Origin: Miscanthus floridulus
Taxonomy: Eukaryota > Streptophyta > Magnoliopsida > Poales > Poaceae
Direction: 5' to 3'
Length of the DNA stretch: 64,000 nucleotides
NCBI RefSeq assembly: GCF_019320115.1
Contig: NC_089584.1
Coordinates: forward strand, 58,276,852-58,340,851
Shown here: piece by piece, positions 1 to 12,176 of the stretch
Numbering within the stretch: position 1 is the stretch's first letter
Layout of the letters: the number at the start of each line of letters is the position of its first letter
Notes under the pieces: model-generated
Told to the model about the DNA's origin: nothing
The model's database searches: none
The model's input: only the letters and a program-made list of their open reading frames with translations
Translations under genes and position numbers: made by a program

Positions 1-1564
1 GCCCTGGTAGTTAGCTCACGATTGGAGTCGACCTGATGAGCTTTCATCCTCCAGTGAGGTAATGTGGGGCATTCTCCTCACGGTGGTCTGCCATGGCCAT
101 CGAGGTGGGTGCTCAGCCTGGGCATCGCTACTTGATCCTTTGTCTCAATTGAGCGGTGCAATTGCATCTCCTTGACTTAGTTGACTCACCCGCGCATTGG
201 TTTCACCGATGGAGCAGCAGGTCACTGGGAATGCCTTTGCCGCAGTCGGTGTGAACCAGAGCAACCCCGTGCACGTGGCCAACCACCTTGCCGAGTCTCG
301 TGACTTTGTCCAATCCATCCGTCATGTCTCTAGTGAGGCCCTCCTGCTCCTAGGGTAGATGGCTGAGTTAGTTAGGGTCGAGGCTCACTGGAGCACGTGG
401 CCACCACTAGTGGACGTGGTGTTGCTGCTGTGTCCATGGCTGGTTTGATTGGGAGTAGAACCGATACATCTAGGACCTCTAGAATGTTATCAATACTCTA
501 GGCATGATGTATAGGTAGCGAGGGTAGCGCTGGGCTAGATGGATTCATCGACGCCAGTGTTGCCACGGCCAGACCCCGCCGCGGCACATGGCCACATCTA
601 CATGCTACACCATTTTTAGTGTTTGATACCTTGATCGATTATGCTTCGCTCGTAGAGTGCTAGGGAGGTGATGGTTGAGGCCAGGGAGGTCTGTGCTCGC
701 CAGTGTTAGGCCGGAGGGGCCACAGTCTCTATTAAGTTCTGGCCAGGGACTTTGTAATGTGAATTCAAAGGAAGCTGGGGTGTTAGTGAGAGCGTCAGTG
801 AGAGAGAGAAATAGTTAAAGGGACTGTGGGTTCATTTAGTTGAAAGCTGAGGTGTCTTTTGCATAATCATCGGCGCGCGCATGGGTCTCCCCGCGTTGGG
901 CCGCTATCGCGCGTGGGCCGAGCCGCATGGGCCGCGCCGGTGTGTTGCGCGTGCACACGCATGGGGCGCTGGGGTGGGCCGTGCCGCTCGCTCATGGGCC
1001 GCGCTGGGGAATTTGGTTTTTCAATTTCCAGTGAAATTAGGAATGTTTATTCAATTTAGTTTTGAGCTGAACTTTGAAAAATAATAGTCAATTCTATAGA
1101 TGTCCAAAAATAGTGAAACAAAATTTGTTAGGTTCACAAAAAAGCTATCTATCTATTGGTGTAGTTAGTTTACAATTATCTATGCTGACAATAGATTCAT
1201 AAATTCAATTTAGAAAGCTTAGTATTAGTTAGCTTAATATTTGTCGGAATTTTTGTGGCAAATCGATGATAGCTTTAGTCATGAAATTTTTACAGTAGGC
1301 TCATTAGATTATTATGCACTCACTGTAATTTTTGTAGCCCTAGAGTAGGTTGATACATAGAGTAGCTAGTACTCCCTGTTGAATCATATATAGAGTAAAA
1401 CGATATTAAGAGAAAGAATGTCGTTAGTTGCCAAGATAATACAGGGCATGTTTCATACTTGTTAGTGGTAACAATAGGTAACTTAGCATCTTAGTCGGTT
1501 GAACTAGCTTAGTAGCTTGATAGATGTATTTTTATTTTAAGAGTTGCTGTTGCCATATTACTAA

Positions 1565-1768
1565 ATGTTGCATCATCATTTCATGCATGTAGATCATGAG
1601 TTGGTAGAGTTCGTGCCTATGGACGAACAGGACTATGAGGAGGTCATTGAGGAATACAAGGAGGAGATTCTCATACAGGAGGGAGCCCTAGAGTCGTTCA
1701 TTGCTGACTTTGTTGACCCACCGCCTGCCCAAGGCAAGCCCCGGTGCATAACCCCTATTTTTGAATGA
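1565..1768 (+). CDS. Short acidic ORF in the G1 5' LTR
   Basis: A 67-codon ORF in the sense orientation of the element. The protein starts with a His/Met-rich stretch and is then strongly acidic (Glu/Asp-rich around residues 15-45, including QDYEEVIEEY), with a Pro-containing end. The homologous ORF lies in the 3' LTR at 11,019 and keeps the same start and first 46 codons or so. I recognise no family. It could be a short upstream ORF or leader exon of the element transcript, since plant LTR leaders often carry such ORFs. Coding status is unproven; the only support is that the ORF survives in two LTRs that have otherwise diverged noticeably. Confidence 0.3.
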   Translation: MLHHHFMHVDHELVEFVPMDEQDYEEVIEEYKEEILIQEGALESFIADFVDPPPAQGKPRCITPIFE

Positions 1769-2679
1769 TTACTAAATATATATGATGTGCATTTACATTA
1801 CAGGCATTTTATGAAAACTACATGTATAGATATATCTACCTATGAGTCCTACTAGTATAGGTCGAGTAGCTGCTATGCTTAGGGTATCGATAGCGTGAGT
1901 AACCTACCGTTACTCACAATAGGTGATAATTATGATCACTCATGATAAAGTGGTGGAAAGGAAAAATGGTGACCGGGCAGGGATATGGTTTGGGTACTGG
2001 TGGGTGTAAGAGGTTGTGTCCTATGGCCAATAGGGCATAGCTTGGTTACACTTTTTCTCTGTCTATGTCGGTTAAGGATCGGTCATTGCATATGTCTCGA
2101 GGGAAGTCACAAATTTATTAACCCGAGCACATACTTGGGTATGGGCACAAGGAAGACTTATTGCTCTCTTGTCGTGGGTTTTGACTCTTTCCGGGCCGAC
2201 TGATTGGAGGCAGGGATGGTGGAGGTCCTTGCACCACACTAAGTTCGGGACTTAGGAGCGGGGTCTTGGAGTCCAAGTTTGGACGAGGACCTAGACCCCA
2301 TGATAGGAGGGTGATGGGTTGGTCCTTCTTATGCCTAGGGTACAAGCAGGGCATGTGTTTTTAGGGTACCTAGCTAGGGCCATTGATTCGCAAATCGTCG
2401 GACAATCTGGTATGGCTTATTTTGGGTCTAGCACCGTAGTAAGAACTGAAAGATGAAAGGAATGAAATGGAACTGATTGCTCAAATCTTGCTTGAAAGTA
2501 GTATAGGTGCTTACATAGAATGGCTACATATTCCATTAATCATGGCTACTAATATTAACATAAATAAGGACTCACTATTAGTATTGCTTTCTGCAAAAAA
2601 AATATAAACCAACAAACCATAAAGCTTTGCATATCCCTTGGAGTCAGGAAATTATTCCCACTAGTTGGATAAGTCTTGC

Positions 2680-2720
2680 GAGTACATTGTGTACTCAGGG
2701 TTTATTTACCCCTGTTGCAG
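2680..2720 (+). promoter_or_regulatory. Conserved LTR stem-loop followed by acceptor-like TGTTGCAG (G1 5' LTR)
   Basis: GAGTAC, a 5-base loop and GTACTC form a perfect 6-bp stem at 2680-2696. AGGGTTTAT and then CCTGTTGCAG follow to 2720. The same arrangement occurs in the 3' LTR of G1 and in both LTRs of the distinct element G3, so it is conserved across families. Role unknown; it may be an RNA structure in the R/U5 part of the transcript. Confidence 0.5.
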
Positions 2721-3068
2721 GTAATGGTTGAGGAGTATTGTTGTGTGAAGGATTCTTCTAGTGGGCACAGATGGATCCTTGTTCATTATCGATAGATGTT
2801 TATTTTTAATTCTGCTGTTTAATATTCCACACTCTGACTTTGGAAATGTAATAATGTAATTTTTAAGAACTCTAGATGTATGAAATGGATTAAGTATTGT
2901 AACTCATTCTCATTATTGGATCCTTAGGAAAAAATGTGGATCTTTTGGGCTCTTCCTTGGGGTGTGCCCAACGGATACTGCCACTGTAGCTTGCTTTTGG
3001 GGTGCTTAGTGTCTTGTGGAAGACGAGCGCCTCTATAAGTGTGTTATTTTGGTTGATTATGTCACAGT

Positions 3069-3080
3069 TGGTATCAAAGC
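3069..3080 (+). promoter_or_regulatory. Primer-binding site of G1
   Basis: TGGTATCAAAGC lies two bases after the 5' LTR end. It matches the usual plant initiator-tRNA-Met primer-binding sequence TGGTATCAGAGC at 11 of 12 bases. Confidence 0.85.
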
Positions 3081-3293
3081 GAATAATGAGTTTACGAGTT
3101 TCATCACTCTTTTCTAAAACTTAAAATTTGACGAACAAAAATTTTGCGAAAAGTAGGATGCACTAAAATTCTGTAAATAAGTATAAGCCCTAGCAATATG
3201 GTCTATCTAGGATAGCGGCACTAGTTTTACCTAATCAATTTTCTATAGGTACACTGACTTACGCTACGTAAGAAATCACTTAGCATACGGAAA

Positions 3294-3543
3294 GTGAGTG
3301 TGCGATGTGCCAAAATTTTACAAATACCGCTATATTCTGGCTTGAGTGAGCATACAGGCTAATACATGCATCATGATAATAGAATCTTGCTTAAACTAAA
3401 GTTCTCCCCCTACACGTATAATTTGGATTTGTAAATTGATAGGATAACTAAAAGAATGCTTTAATAAATGTCTTGTCATTTCTCTAATCCCTTTCTTCTG
3501 ATATGGAAGGTGGTCCTAAGTGGTTGGTTCCTATCTCTTACAG
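3294..3543 (+). other. Possible leader intron of G1 upstream of gag
   Basis: A donor-like GTGAGTG starts at 3294, about 220 bases after the primer-binding site. A strong acceptor-like tract CCTATCTCTTACAG ends at 3543, directly against the gag ATG. G3 has a similarly placed donor (GTAAGTGTG) and acceptors ending directly at ATGs. This is inference from sequence alone. Confidence 0.35.
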
Positions 3544-4680
3544 ATGAATCTGAGGTCCGAATGTGGGAGCACCAGTGTTGGGGCGAGCTATGGTCTTGGC
3601 GAAGGCCAAGGCAAAAGTGGCTAGGCCAATGAGCACGTCGGTGAGAGCCATGAGGCTCCACTTCTAGCTCCTCCTCCTCCACCACCGCTGTCTCCGATGA
3701 CTCACATAGAGATGATGGCAGAAATGATGGCTGCTCACTATGAGTCAGCTCGTGCCATGGAACTATTGGCATAGGCTATTGGTGGCTTTGCTCATGGAGG
3801 CCATGAGGGAAATGGTGGGAACGGGGGTGGTGCCCACAGTCCTGAAGGACCCTGCTTGTATCAAGATTTCCTCAAGACACACCCACCCACGTTCACACTG
3901 TCGGCTGAGCCCCTGGATGCGGAGCATTGGCTTCGCATTCTGGAGCAGAAGTTTCTATTGCTCACCTTGACTGATGAGCAGAAGGTGCGCTTTACAGCAC
4001 AACAGTTGTTGGGGTCTGTGAGTGCGTGGTGGGAAACCTTCAATGCCATGCAGCAGCCAGATCACCAGGTGACCTGGCAGGAGTTCACCATAGCATTCAG
4101 AGAATTTTATATTCCTACTGGTGTTCTCAATAGGAAGCTGACTGAGTTCCTAGACCTATGGCAAGGGAGTATGTCTGTGATGGACTACATCAATAAGTTC
4201 AATCACTTGTCCCAGCATGTAGGAACTCATGTGGATATAGATGAGAAGAAGAGGGACCGCTTCTATCGCGTCCTCTCTTGCAGCCTTCAGAAGGAATTGT
4301 ATTCTAGGAACTATCAGACCTTTGGTGTGATGATGAATGCTGCTATCGCCATGGAGTGCTTGAAGTGGGATTCCTAGGTAGAATGGAAGTGGAAGTGGGT
4401 GGCTACTGGGTCTTCTAGCCACCCCCATACTTAGAAAGTATAGGTTGTCAGGCAGGTGCCCTATCAATCATCAGGTGGGCATTCATTTCAATAGCCCCAC
4501 CATGCACCTACTCAGCAGGTGCCACATTAGTAGCCCCAAGGACAACAGGTCCCACCTCGTCTGGGATAGGGAAACAAGCTGGGTGCTTGTTTCAAATGTG
4601 GCAAGGATGGCCACTATGCCCGAGAGTGTCCTCAAAACAAGCCAGCCTAGTCTGCCTAGCCATTGGCTAACTCCAGGCTA
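3544..4680 (+). pseudogene. gag: gag of G1, broken
   Basis: One reading frame from the ATG at 3544 holds a poly-Pro/Met-rich N-terminus, a retrotransposon gag domain (clearest at 3856-4377, with motifs such as AEHWLRILEQKF and VSAWWETF) and a CCHC zinc knuckle (CFKCGKDGHYARECP, about 4588-4632). Gag forms the particle and the knuckle binds RNA. Several in-frame TAG codons interrupt it, for example near 3620, 3772, 4375 and after the knuckle; most sit where CAG (Gln) would be expected, that is C-to-T changes. The start was chosen because it directly follows the acceptor-like site and shares the frame of all recognisable gag motifs. Pol follows in another frame. Confidence 0.85.
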
Positions 4681-4772
4681 GTCAAGGGGACAGTGATCAA
4701 GAAGAAAGTGCCAGTCAGTCGATCAGGATAGGTGAACTTCACAGAGGCTGAGCAGATATTGCAAAATGAACC

Positions 4773-6100
4773 ATGATGGCTGGTGTGTTCACCATTGATT
4801 CCCATCCAACTTATGTGTTATTTGATTCTGGTGCATCACATTCATTTATGAGCATGGGATTTGTAGACCGACACAATATACCCAATATGGCTTTATCGTT
4901 TGCCTATAGAATCCATACTCTAGGTGCACAGATGTGCATCAATACTCGGACGGACATAGTGAGCTTAGTATTAGCCACTCACACTTACCGTCTCTAGTTC
5001 ATGATGCTGCCTGGGCAAGGCATTGATGCAATTCTTGGGATGAACTGGTTGTGGGTGTATGAAGTAGTATTGGATCTGAAGCAGAGAGTTGTGGAGTTAT
5101 GGCTTCCTTCTTCTAAGGATAGGATGTCTCTTCTTGTACCCTTAGATCCAGTCTTACCTGTTGTTGCTCATGCTAAAACCTCTCCTGATCTCACCTCTAT
5201 TCTCATGGTATGTGAGTTCCTGGATGTTTTTCCTGAAGATCTACCTACGTTGCCATCGGACAGAGAGGTGGAGTTCTCCATTGAGCTAGAGCCTGGTATT
5301 GCTCCTATCTCCCGATGCCCATACTGCATGGCTCCAAAGGAATTGGCTGAAATGAAGAAGCTGTTGGAAGAGTTGCTAAAAAAGGGCTTCATCCATCCTA
5401 GCTCTTCACCATGGGGTTGCCTAGCAATTTTTGTGAAGAAGGATGGCACTCTTCAGATGTGTGTGGATTACCGCCATCTTAATGCGTTAACCATTCAGAA
5501 CAAGTATCCTTTGCCCTGTATAGATACTTTGTTCGATCAACTAGCTAGTGCCAAAGGTGTTCTCCAAGATTAACCTTCGTTTAGGCTATCATCAGATCAA
5601 GATTAGACCACAAGATATACCAAAGACAACATTTTCTACTAGGTATGGGTTGTATGAGTACCTAGTAATGTCTTTTGGTCTCACCAACGCTCCTATATTC
5701 TTCATGTACCTAATGAATTTAGTCTTTATGTCAGAGCTAGACAAGTTTGTTGTGGTGTTCATTAATGATATCCTGATATATTCCAAGAATGATGAAAAGC
5801 ATGCCCAACACCTTCGGATAGTACTAGCTCGATTGAGGGAACACAAGTTGTATGCTAAATTCAGCAAGTGTGAATTCTGGTTAGATTGAGTGCAGTTTTT
5901 AGGGCATGTTTTGACACCTAACGGTATCTCTATTGACCCCAGCAAGGTGCAAGATGTGTTGAATTGGATGTCTCCCAAGTCTGTGCACTAGATTTGTCAG
6001 TTCCTTGGTCTAGCTGAATACTATCGGCATTTCATTCTAGACTTCTCCAAGATAGCTCAACCGATGACCAAGCTGCTCCAAAAAGAAGCCAATTTGATTG
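4773..6100 (+). pseudogene. pol: pol of G1: aspartic protease and reverse transcriptase, broken
   Basis: The protease active site FDSGASHSF is at about 4820-4850. The RT part includes [18 protein letters not shown] (about 5463-5516), then after a frame change near 5560 [18 protein letters not shown] and the catalytic block FINDILIYS (about 5760-5785). Ty3/gypsy RTs normally have FIDD there; here the first Asp is Asn, a G-to-A change that should abolish polymerisation. A stop (TGA at 5887) and further stops and frameshifts follow. In a live element this region processes the polyprotein and copies the RNA. The break pattern makes this copy inactive. Confidence 0.9.
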
Positions 6101-6535
6101 GAGCCCAGCCTATGAAGAAGCCTTCTAAGGTTTGAAGACATTTCTAACCACTGCACCTGTGTTGGCTCAACTAGATATTGATAGACCTTTTGATGTATAT
6201 TGTGATGCCTCGAAGATAGGGTTGGGATGTGTGCTTATGTAGGATGGGCGTGTGATAGCTTATGCTTTGCACCAACTAAAAAAGCATGAAGTGAATTACC
6301 CCACTCATGATTTAGAGCTGGCCGCTATGGTCCATGCTCTAAAAATTTGGAGGCATTACTTGTTGGGCAACAAAGTACACATCTTTATAGATCATAAGAG
6401 CCTCAAATATATTTTCACTCAGTCTGAGTTGAATATGAGGCAAAGGAGATGGTTGGAATTGATTAAGGATTATAACTTGGAGGTACATTACCACCTAGGA
6501 AAGGCCAATGTAGTAGTGATGCCTTGAGCCAAAAG
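6101..6535 (+). pseudogene. pol: pol of G1: RNase H region, broken
   Basis: It begins around FDVYCDASKIGLGCVLM (6187-6240), then a TAG where Gln is expected, then an open stretch 6252-6527 with [20 protein letters not shown] and [11 protein letters not shown]. The conserved RNase H end (VADALSR type) is destroyed by a small deletion at about 6510-6527 that shifts the frame. RNase H removes the RNA strand from the RNA-DNA hybrid. The homologous region of G3 helps to locate the breaks. Confidence 0.85.
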
Positions 6536-8054
6536 TCATATCAGGTTGAAGAAACACCTTTGTCTCTCAACCATGCAAAGGTGCTAGCTCACATTGCCTT
6601 GACCTCAGAATTGCTAGAGCAGATTATTCTAGAGCAGAGGCAAGACACTTTAGAAATTCCTCCCATCAAGAAATTGATTGCCAAAGGGTGTGGTCCTCAC
6701 TTTAGTATTGATGAGCAAGGAGTAGTGAGATACAAAGATAGATTGGTGGTTCCATCAAATGAGGAGCTGAGAAGGAAGATTTTGAATGAAGCCCATCATT
6801 CAAAGTTGTCTATCCATCCTAGCAGCAACAAGATGTATCATGATTTGTGCCAATTGTACTGGTGGTCTAACATGAAGCAGGACATCACTCAGTACGTCGT
6901 GGAGTGCGACACTTGTGGGAGAGTTAAAGCAGATCATATGCGTACTCTAGGATATTTGTAGCCCTTGCCCATTCTTGTTTGGAAATGGGAAGATATCTCC
7001 ATAGACTTTGTGGTGGGTTTGCCCTGCACATCCAAAGGCTATGATTCTATTTGGGTCATTGTGGACCGCCTCACTAAGTCTGCTCATTTTATCCCAGTGG
7101 ACACTAAATATACAACCAAGAAGTATGCTGAGATGTATTTTGATCGGATTGTGACCCTACATGGAGTTCCCCTTACTATCATCTCTGATAGAGTGTCAGT
7201 TTTTTTCTCTTGTTTATGGGAGCAACTACAGCAATGTCTTGGTACTCGTCTCCTTAGAAGCTCAGCATATCATCCACAAACTGATGGCCAAACAGAAAGG
7301 GTGAACCAAGTGCTCAAGGATATGTTGAGAGCTTGTGCCATTTCTTTTCCTAAGAAGTGGGATGGATGCTTGAAGTTAGCTAAATTTTCTTACAATAATA
7401 GCTACCAAGAGAGTATTCGTATGGCACCATTTGAAGCTCTGTATGGAAGAAAGTGTAGGACACCACTTAACTAGGTTGAAGTGGGAGACCGTGGATATTT
7501 TGAGCCTAATTTCATCAAAGAGGCTTGAGAGCAAGTAAGCATTATTCAGAGTAACTTGAAGGCAGCTCAGAGCCGACAAACAGCTTATACGGACAAGCGA
7601 AGAAGGCCCTTGTAGTTTGTAGTTAGGGATTATGTGTATCTTAAGGTGTCTCCTATGAGAGGGGTGCATCAGTTTGGTATCCATGGCAAGCTAGCCCCTT
7701 GATATATGGGTCCTTACAAGGTGTTGGCATAGTGTGGCCCGGTTGCTTATCGTCTCTAGCTTCTCGATGTTTTATCAGCGGTACATGATGTGTTTCATGT
7801 CTCATAGTTGAAGAAATGTTTGTGGGTACCTGATGAAGCTATAGAAATTGAAGGACTTCCACTCTAGCCTGATTTGACTTATATTGAGCACCCTGTCAAA
7901 ATCCTAGATGAAAAGGAAAGAGTGAAAGGAACAGCATAGTGAAGTTCTACAAGGTGCAGTGGCAAAACCACTCTGAGGATGAGGCCACATGGGAACAAGA
8001 GAGCTATATATTGAAGCATAACCTCCATCTTCTCTCTGGTTTAGATAGGTAGTG
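6536..8054 (+). pseudogene. pol: pol of G1: integrase with C-terminal chromodomain-like end, broken
   Basis: The HHCC zinc region lies at about 6790-6935 (HHSKLSIHP to CDTCGRVK). The catalytic core at 6965-7474 has DISIDFVVGLP (first Asp), SDRVSVF (second Asp, with the usual Gly changed to Val) and HPQTDGQTERVNQ (Glu). A stop at 7472 and frameshifts follow. At about 7890-8020 there is a chromodomain-like end, VKFYKVQWQNHSEDEATWE. In chromoviruses this module directs integration to chromatin with methylated histone H3. The whole copy is non-functional. Confidence 0.85.
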
Positions 8055-8120
8055 GTTTACATTCAAATGTATTTCCTATCTCCACACTAGGCACATGAAA
8101 TCTCGGGTTGAGATTTTGTT

Positions 8121-8134
8121 TTAGGGGGTAGATT
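8121..8134 (+). promoter_or_regulatory. Polypurine tract of G1
   Basis: TTAGGGGGTAGATT directly precedes the 3' LTR start TGTAACACCC at 8135. This is the usual plus-strand priming site. Confidence 0.75.
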
Positions 8135-11018
8135 TGTAACACCCTCAGTGTTACACTATATAGTCTTTTGCTAAAACACTACATGAGCATCATACTTATA
8201 TGTAAATGTATGAAATATAATGTGTAAATCAATTTCTGTGACTCGAAACGTTCATCGGAAACACAAAACAAATGTTATAGTTCATGTCGCGTTATGTCAC
8301 TTAGGGTTGTAAATGAATTTTTATTGAACGAGAATGCTATAGAATGCATATACAAAACTTTAATAAAGTTTGTAGTACAAACTTCATAAGTGGCAGTGAA
8401 ATACTCGCGGTTGAGAATGGGATTCATTAGATAGCTTACTTAATAGCTTGGAAATCACATTCGACGCGAAATCATTTAAGACTTAGCCGAAATTCCTAAG
8501 TCAGACAACGCTGTGACGAGGCTAGGTTTGGGAATTTTTGCAGGTGAATTGGATTAAGAAGTAGTGCATTTTCATGGTTGGTTTTAGTAGTTGGACATAC
8601 CATGTCGAGCATAAAATAGGTGGTTTAGCAACTAGATCATCGATTTAGATTTTTGAGCAACTTTAAAAACCGTGCAAGGCATGTTACCGTCAGTTGCTGC
8701 ATTTGGACACGATCAACCTCTGCTTTGGCTCAGCGCACTGCGTTGGTTCATCGACGTGCACGCGCACGCACACCGCACACATGCCACTGCGCTGGCTAGG
8801 CATGCCGCTGGCTCTGTGCTACGGTCCACTTCCTCTATTGCTGCGCCCTGGTGCGTGCTCATGCTCACGTTCACGCTCACACACGCACGCATGCCACGCC
8901 AATAGGCCTGGCCGACCTGCCACCACCATTATGTCTGCCTAGTCACTCTGTCTCCACTGCTGACGTCATCGGCACTCGCGTGTGCTGCTGAATCATGTTG
9001 TCACGTCACTTGCATTGCAATGTCACTGCCGCTGCTGCGCACACCCATTGCGCCGTCACATGGCATGGTCACTGTCATCTTGCGAGTCATGGCACTACGG
9101 TCACATGTTGTTGTGTCGAACTTGTACGTGTACGTGGAGCCTTCACCCATCGTGCTGCCATCCTCTCCCCTTTATTGACCGTGCCACACCATGCTCTCCA
9201 TCACGTCGCCTTGAATGGCATTGCGCTGACTGGCCAAGCCGCGCCAAGGCCAACTCGCAGAGCTGGCCCCATCCTTGTAATTGTGCATGTCTAGAGGTTG
9301 AGTTGGAGTCTAGCTTCGTGCCAAGCTTGCCACTATTGCAGTCGTATGGTGTCAGGGCTTCAATTGGAGTTTTCCCCCCTGCTGTCGACCCTATTAAGTT
9401 CAAATGCCGTCGTCCATCTAATTGGCCTTGCATAGTCCACCTTCATCCAATTAATAGTGCATCCAACTAGCCCTAGTAGTTAGCTCATGATTGTAGTCGA
9501 CCCGACGAGCTTTCATCCTCTAGTGAGGTAATACGGGGCATTCTCCTCACGGCCGTCCGCCATGGTTGTTGAGGCAGGTGCTTGGCCAGGGCATTGCTAC
9601 TTGATCCTTTGTCTTAATTGAGTGGTGCCATTACATCTCCTTGACTTGGTTGACTCACCCATGCAGCGGTTTCACCGACGTAGCAGCAGGTCACTAGGAA
9701 CGCCTTCGCCGCAGTCGATGTGAACCGGAGCAACCCTGTGCATGTGGCCAACCACCTTGCCTAGCCTCGTGAGTTCATCTAGTCTGTCATGTCTCTGGTG
9801 AGGCCCTCCTACTCCTAGGGTAGATGGTTGAGTCAGTTAGGGCCAAGGCTCGCCGAAGCACGTGGCCACCGGCAGTGGATGCGGTGTTGCTGCTGTGTCC
9901 GTGGCCAGTTTGATTGGGAGTAGAACCAGTACATCTAGGACCTCTAGAATGTTATCAGTACTCTAGGCATGAAGTATAGGTAGCGAGGGTAGTGCTAGGC
10001 TAGACAGATTCGCTGGTGTCGGTGTTGCCACGGCCAGACCCCACCGTGGCGCATGGCCACATCTACATGCTACACTGTTTTTAGTGTTTGATACCTCGAT
10101 CGATTGCCCTTCGCTCATAGAGTGCTAGTGAGGTGATGGTTGAGGCCGAGAAGGTCTGTGCTCGTTGGCGTTAGGCTGGAGGGGCTGCGGCCTTTGTTAA
10201 GTTCTGACTAGGGACTTCATAACGTGAATTCAAAGCAAGCCGGGGGGTGTTAGTGAGAGCATTGGTGAGAGAGGGAAATAGTTGAAGGGATTGTAGGTTC
10301 ATTTAGTTGAAAGCTAGGGTCTCTTTTGCATAATCATCGGCTCACACGTGGGTCTCCCTGTGTTGGGCCGCTGTCGCGCGTGGGCTGCACTGGTGTGTTG
10401 CGTGTGTTCGTGCGCGGGGCGCTGGGGTGGGACGAGCCGCTCGCTCGCGGGCCTTGCTGGGGAATTTGGTTTTTTTAATTTCTAGTGAAATTGGGAATGT
10501 TCATTCAATTTAGTTTTGAGCTGAACTTTAAAAAATAATAGTAAATTCTATAGATGTCCAAAAATAGTGAAACAAAATCTGTTAGGTTCACAAAAATGTT
10601 ATCTATCTATTGGTGTAGTTAGTTTATAGTAATCTGTGATGACAATAGATTCATAAATTCAATTTAGAAAGCTTAGTATTAGTTAGCTTAATATTTGTAG
10701 GAATTTTTGTGGCAAATCAATGATAGCTTTAGTCAATAAATTTTTACAGTAGGCTCATTACATTATTATGCACTCACTGTAATTTTTATAGCCCTAGAGT
10801 AGGTTGATAAATAGAGTAGCTAGTACTCGCTGTTGAATCATATATAGAGTAAATCGGTATTAAGAGAAAGAATGACGTTAGTTGCCAAGATAATACATGG
10901 CATGTTTCATACTTGTTAGTGGAAACAATAGATAACTTAGCATCTTAGTCGGTAGAACTACCTTGGTAGCTTGATAGATGTATTTTTATTTTAAGAGTTG
11001 TTGATGCCATATTACTAA

Positions 11019-11228
11019 ATGTTGCATCATCATTTCATGCATGTAGATCATGAGTTGGTAGAGTTCGTGCCTGCGGACAAACAGGACTACGAGGAGGTCA
11101 TTGAGGAATATGAGGAGGAGATTCTCATGCAGGAGGGAGCCCTGGAGCCATTCTTGCTGACTTTGTTGACCCCCCGCCTGCCTAAGGCAAGCCCTGATGC
11201 AAAACCCCTATTTTTGAATGATTACTGA
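11019..11228 (+). CDS. Short acidic ORF in the G1 3' LTR
   Basis: The counterpart of the ORF at 1565. Start and acidic core are kept, with several amino-acid changes (for example VPADKQDYEEV against VPMDEQDYEEV). A 1-base deletion after about codon 46 changes the C-terminus. This copy was identical to the other at the time of integration and has decayed independently. Function unknown. Confidence 0.25.
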   Translation: MLHHHFMHVDHELVEFVPADKQDYEEVIEEYEEEILMQEGALEPFLLTLLTPRLPKASPDAKPLFLNDY

Positions 11229-12137
11229 ATATATATATATATGATGTGCATTTACATTACAGACATTTTATGAAAACTACATGCTACATGCATAGATATA
11301 TCTACCTATGAGTCCTACTAGTATAGGTCGAATAGCTACTATGCTTAGGGTATCGGTAGTGTGAATAACCTGTCGTTACTCACAATAGGTGATAATTATG
11401 ATTACTCATGATAAAGTGGTGGAAACAAAAAATGGTGACTGGGTAGAGATATGGTTTGGGTACTGGTGGGTGTAAGAGGTTGTGTCCTGTGGCCAAAATG
11501 ACATAGCTTGGTTACACTTTTCCCTATCTGTGTCGGTTAAGGACCGACCATTGCATAAGTCTCGAGGGAAGTCATAAATTTATTATCCCGAGCACATACT
11601 TGGGTATGGGTGTAGGGAAGACTTGTTGCTCTCTTTTCATGGGTTCCGGCTCTTTTTGGACCGACTGATTAGAGGTAGGGATGGTGGAGGTCCTGCATCG
11701 CACTAAGTCTAGGACTTAGGAGCAGGGGCTTGGAGTCGAAGTTTGGATTGGGACCTGGACCCCATGACAGGAGGGTGATGGGTTGGTCCTGCTTGTGCCT
11801 AGGGTACAAGCGAGGCATGTGCTTTTGGGGTACCTAGCTGGGGGCATTGATTCCCGAATCACCGGACAATCCGATACGACTTGTTTTGGATCTAGCACCG
11901 TAGTAAGAACTGAAAGATGAAAGGAATGAAATGGAGCTGATTGCTCAAATCTTGCTTGAAAGTAGTACATGTGCTTACATAGAATGGCTAGATATTCAAT
12001 TAATCATGGCTACTAATAATAACATAAATAAGGACTCACTATTAGTATTGCTTCCTACAAAAAAAAACAACAAACCATAAAGCTTTGCATATCCCTTGGA
12101 GTCGTAAAATTATTCCAACTAGTCGGATAAGTCTTGT

Positions 12138-12176
12138 GAGTATATTATGTACTCAGGGTTTATTTATACCTGTTGT
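12138..12176 (+). promoter_or_regulatory. Conserved LTR stem-loop (G1 3' LTR copy)
   Basis: GAGTAT, loop ATTAT and GTACTC at 12,138-12,154 form the same stem with one wobble pair. AGGGTTTAT and a TGTTGTAG-like end follow, the counterpart of 2680-2720. Confidence 0.4.

Larger units (their letters stand above)
1..3066 (+). repeat. 5' LTR of G1 (truncated by window edge)
   Basis: It aligns base for base with 9471-12525. It ends just before the primer-binding site at 3069. It contains a GC-rich block (about 870-1005), a short acidic ORF (1565-1768) and a stem-loop (2680-2696), each repeated in the other LTR. Confidence 0.9.

Noticed and set aside
8672..9470. ORFs up to 162 codons in the GC-rich part of the G1 3' LTR
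   Set aside because: Low-complexity His/Cys/Arg composition, overlapping frames on both strands, no domain; the partner LTR region is outside the window, so conservation cannot be tested.
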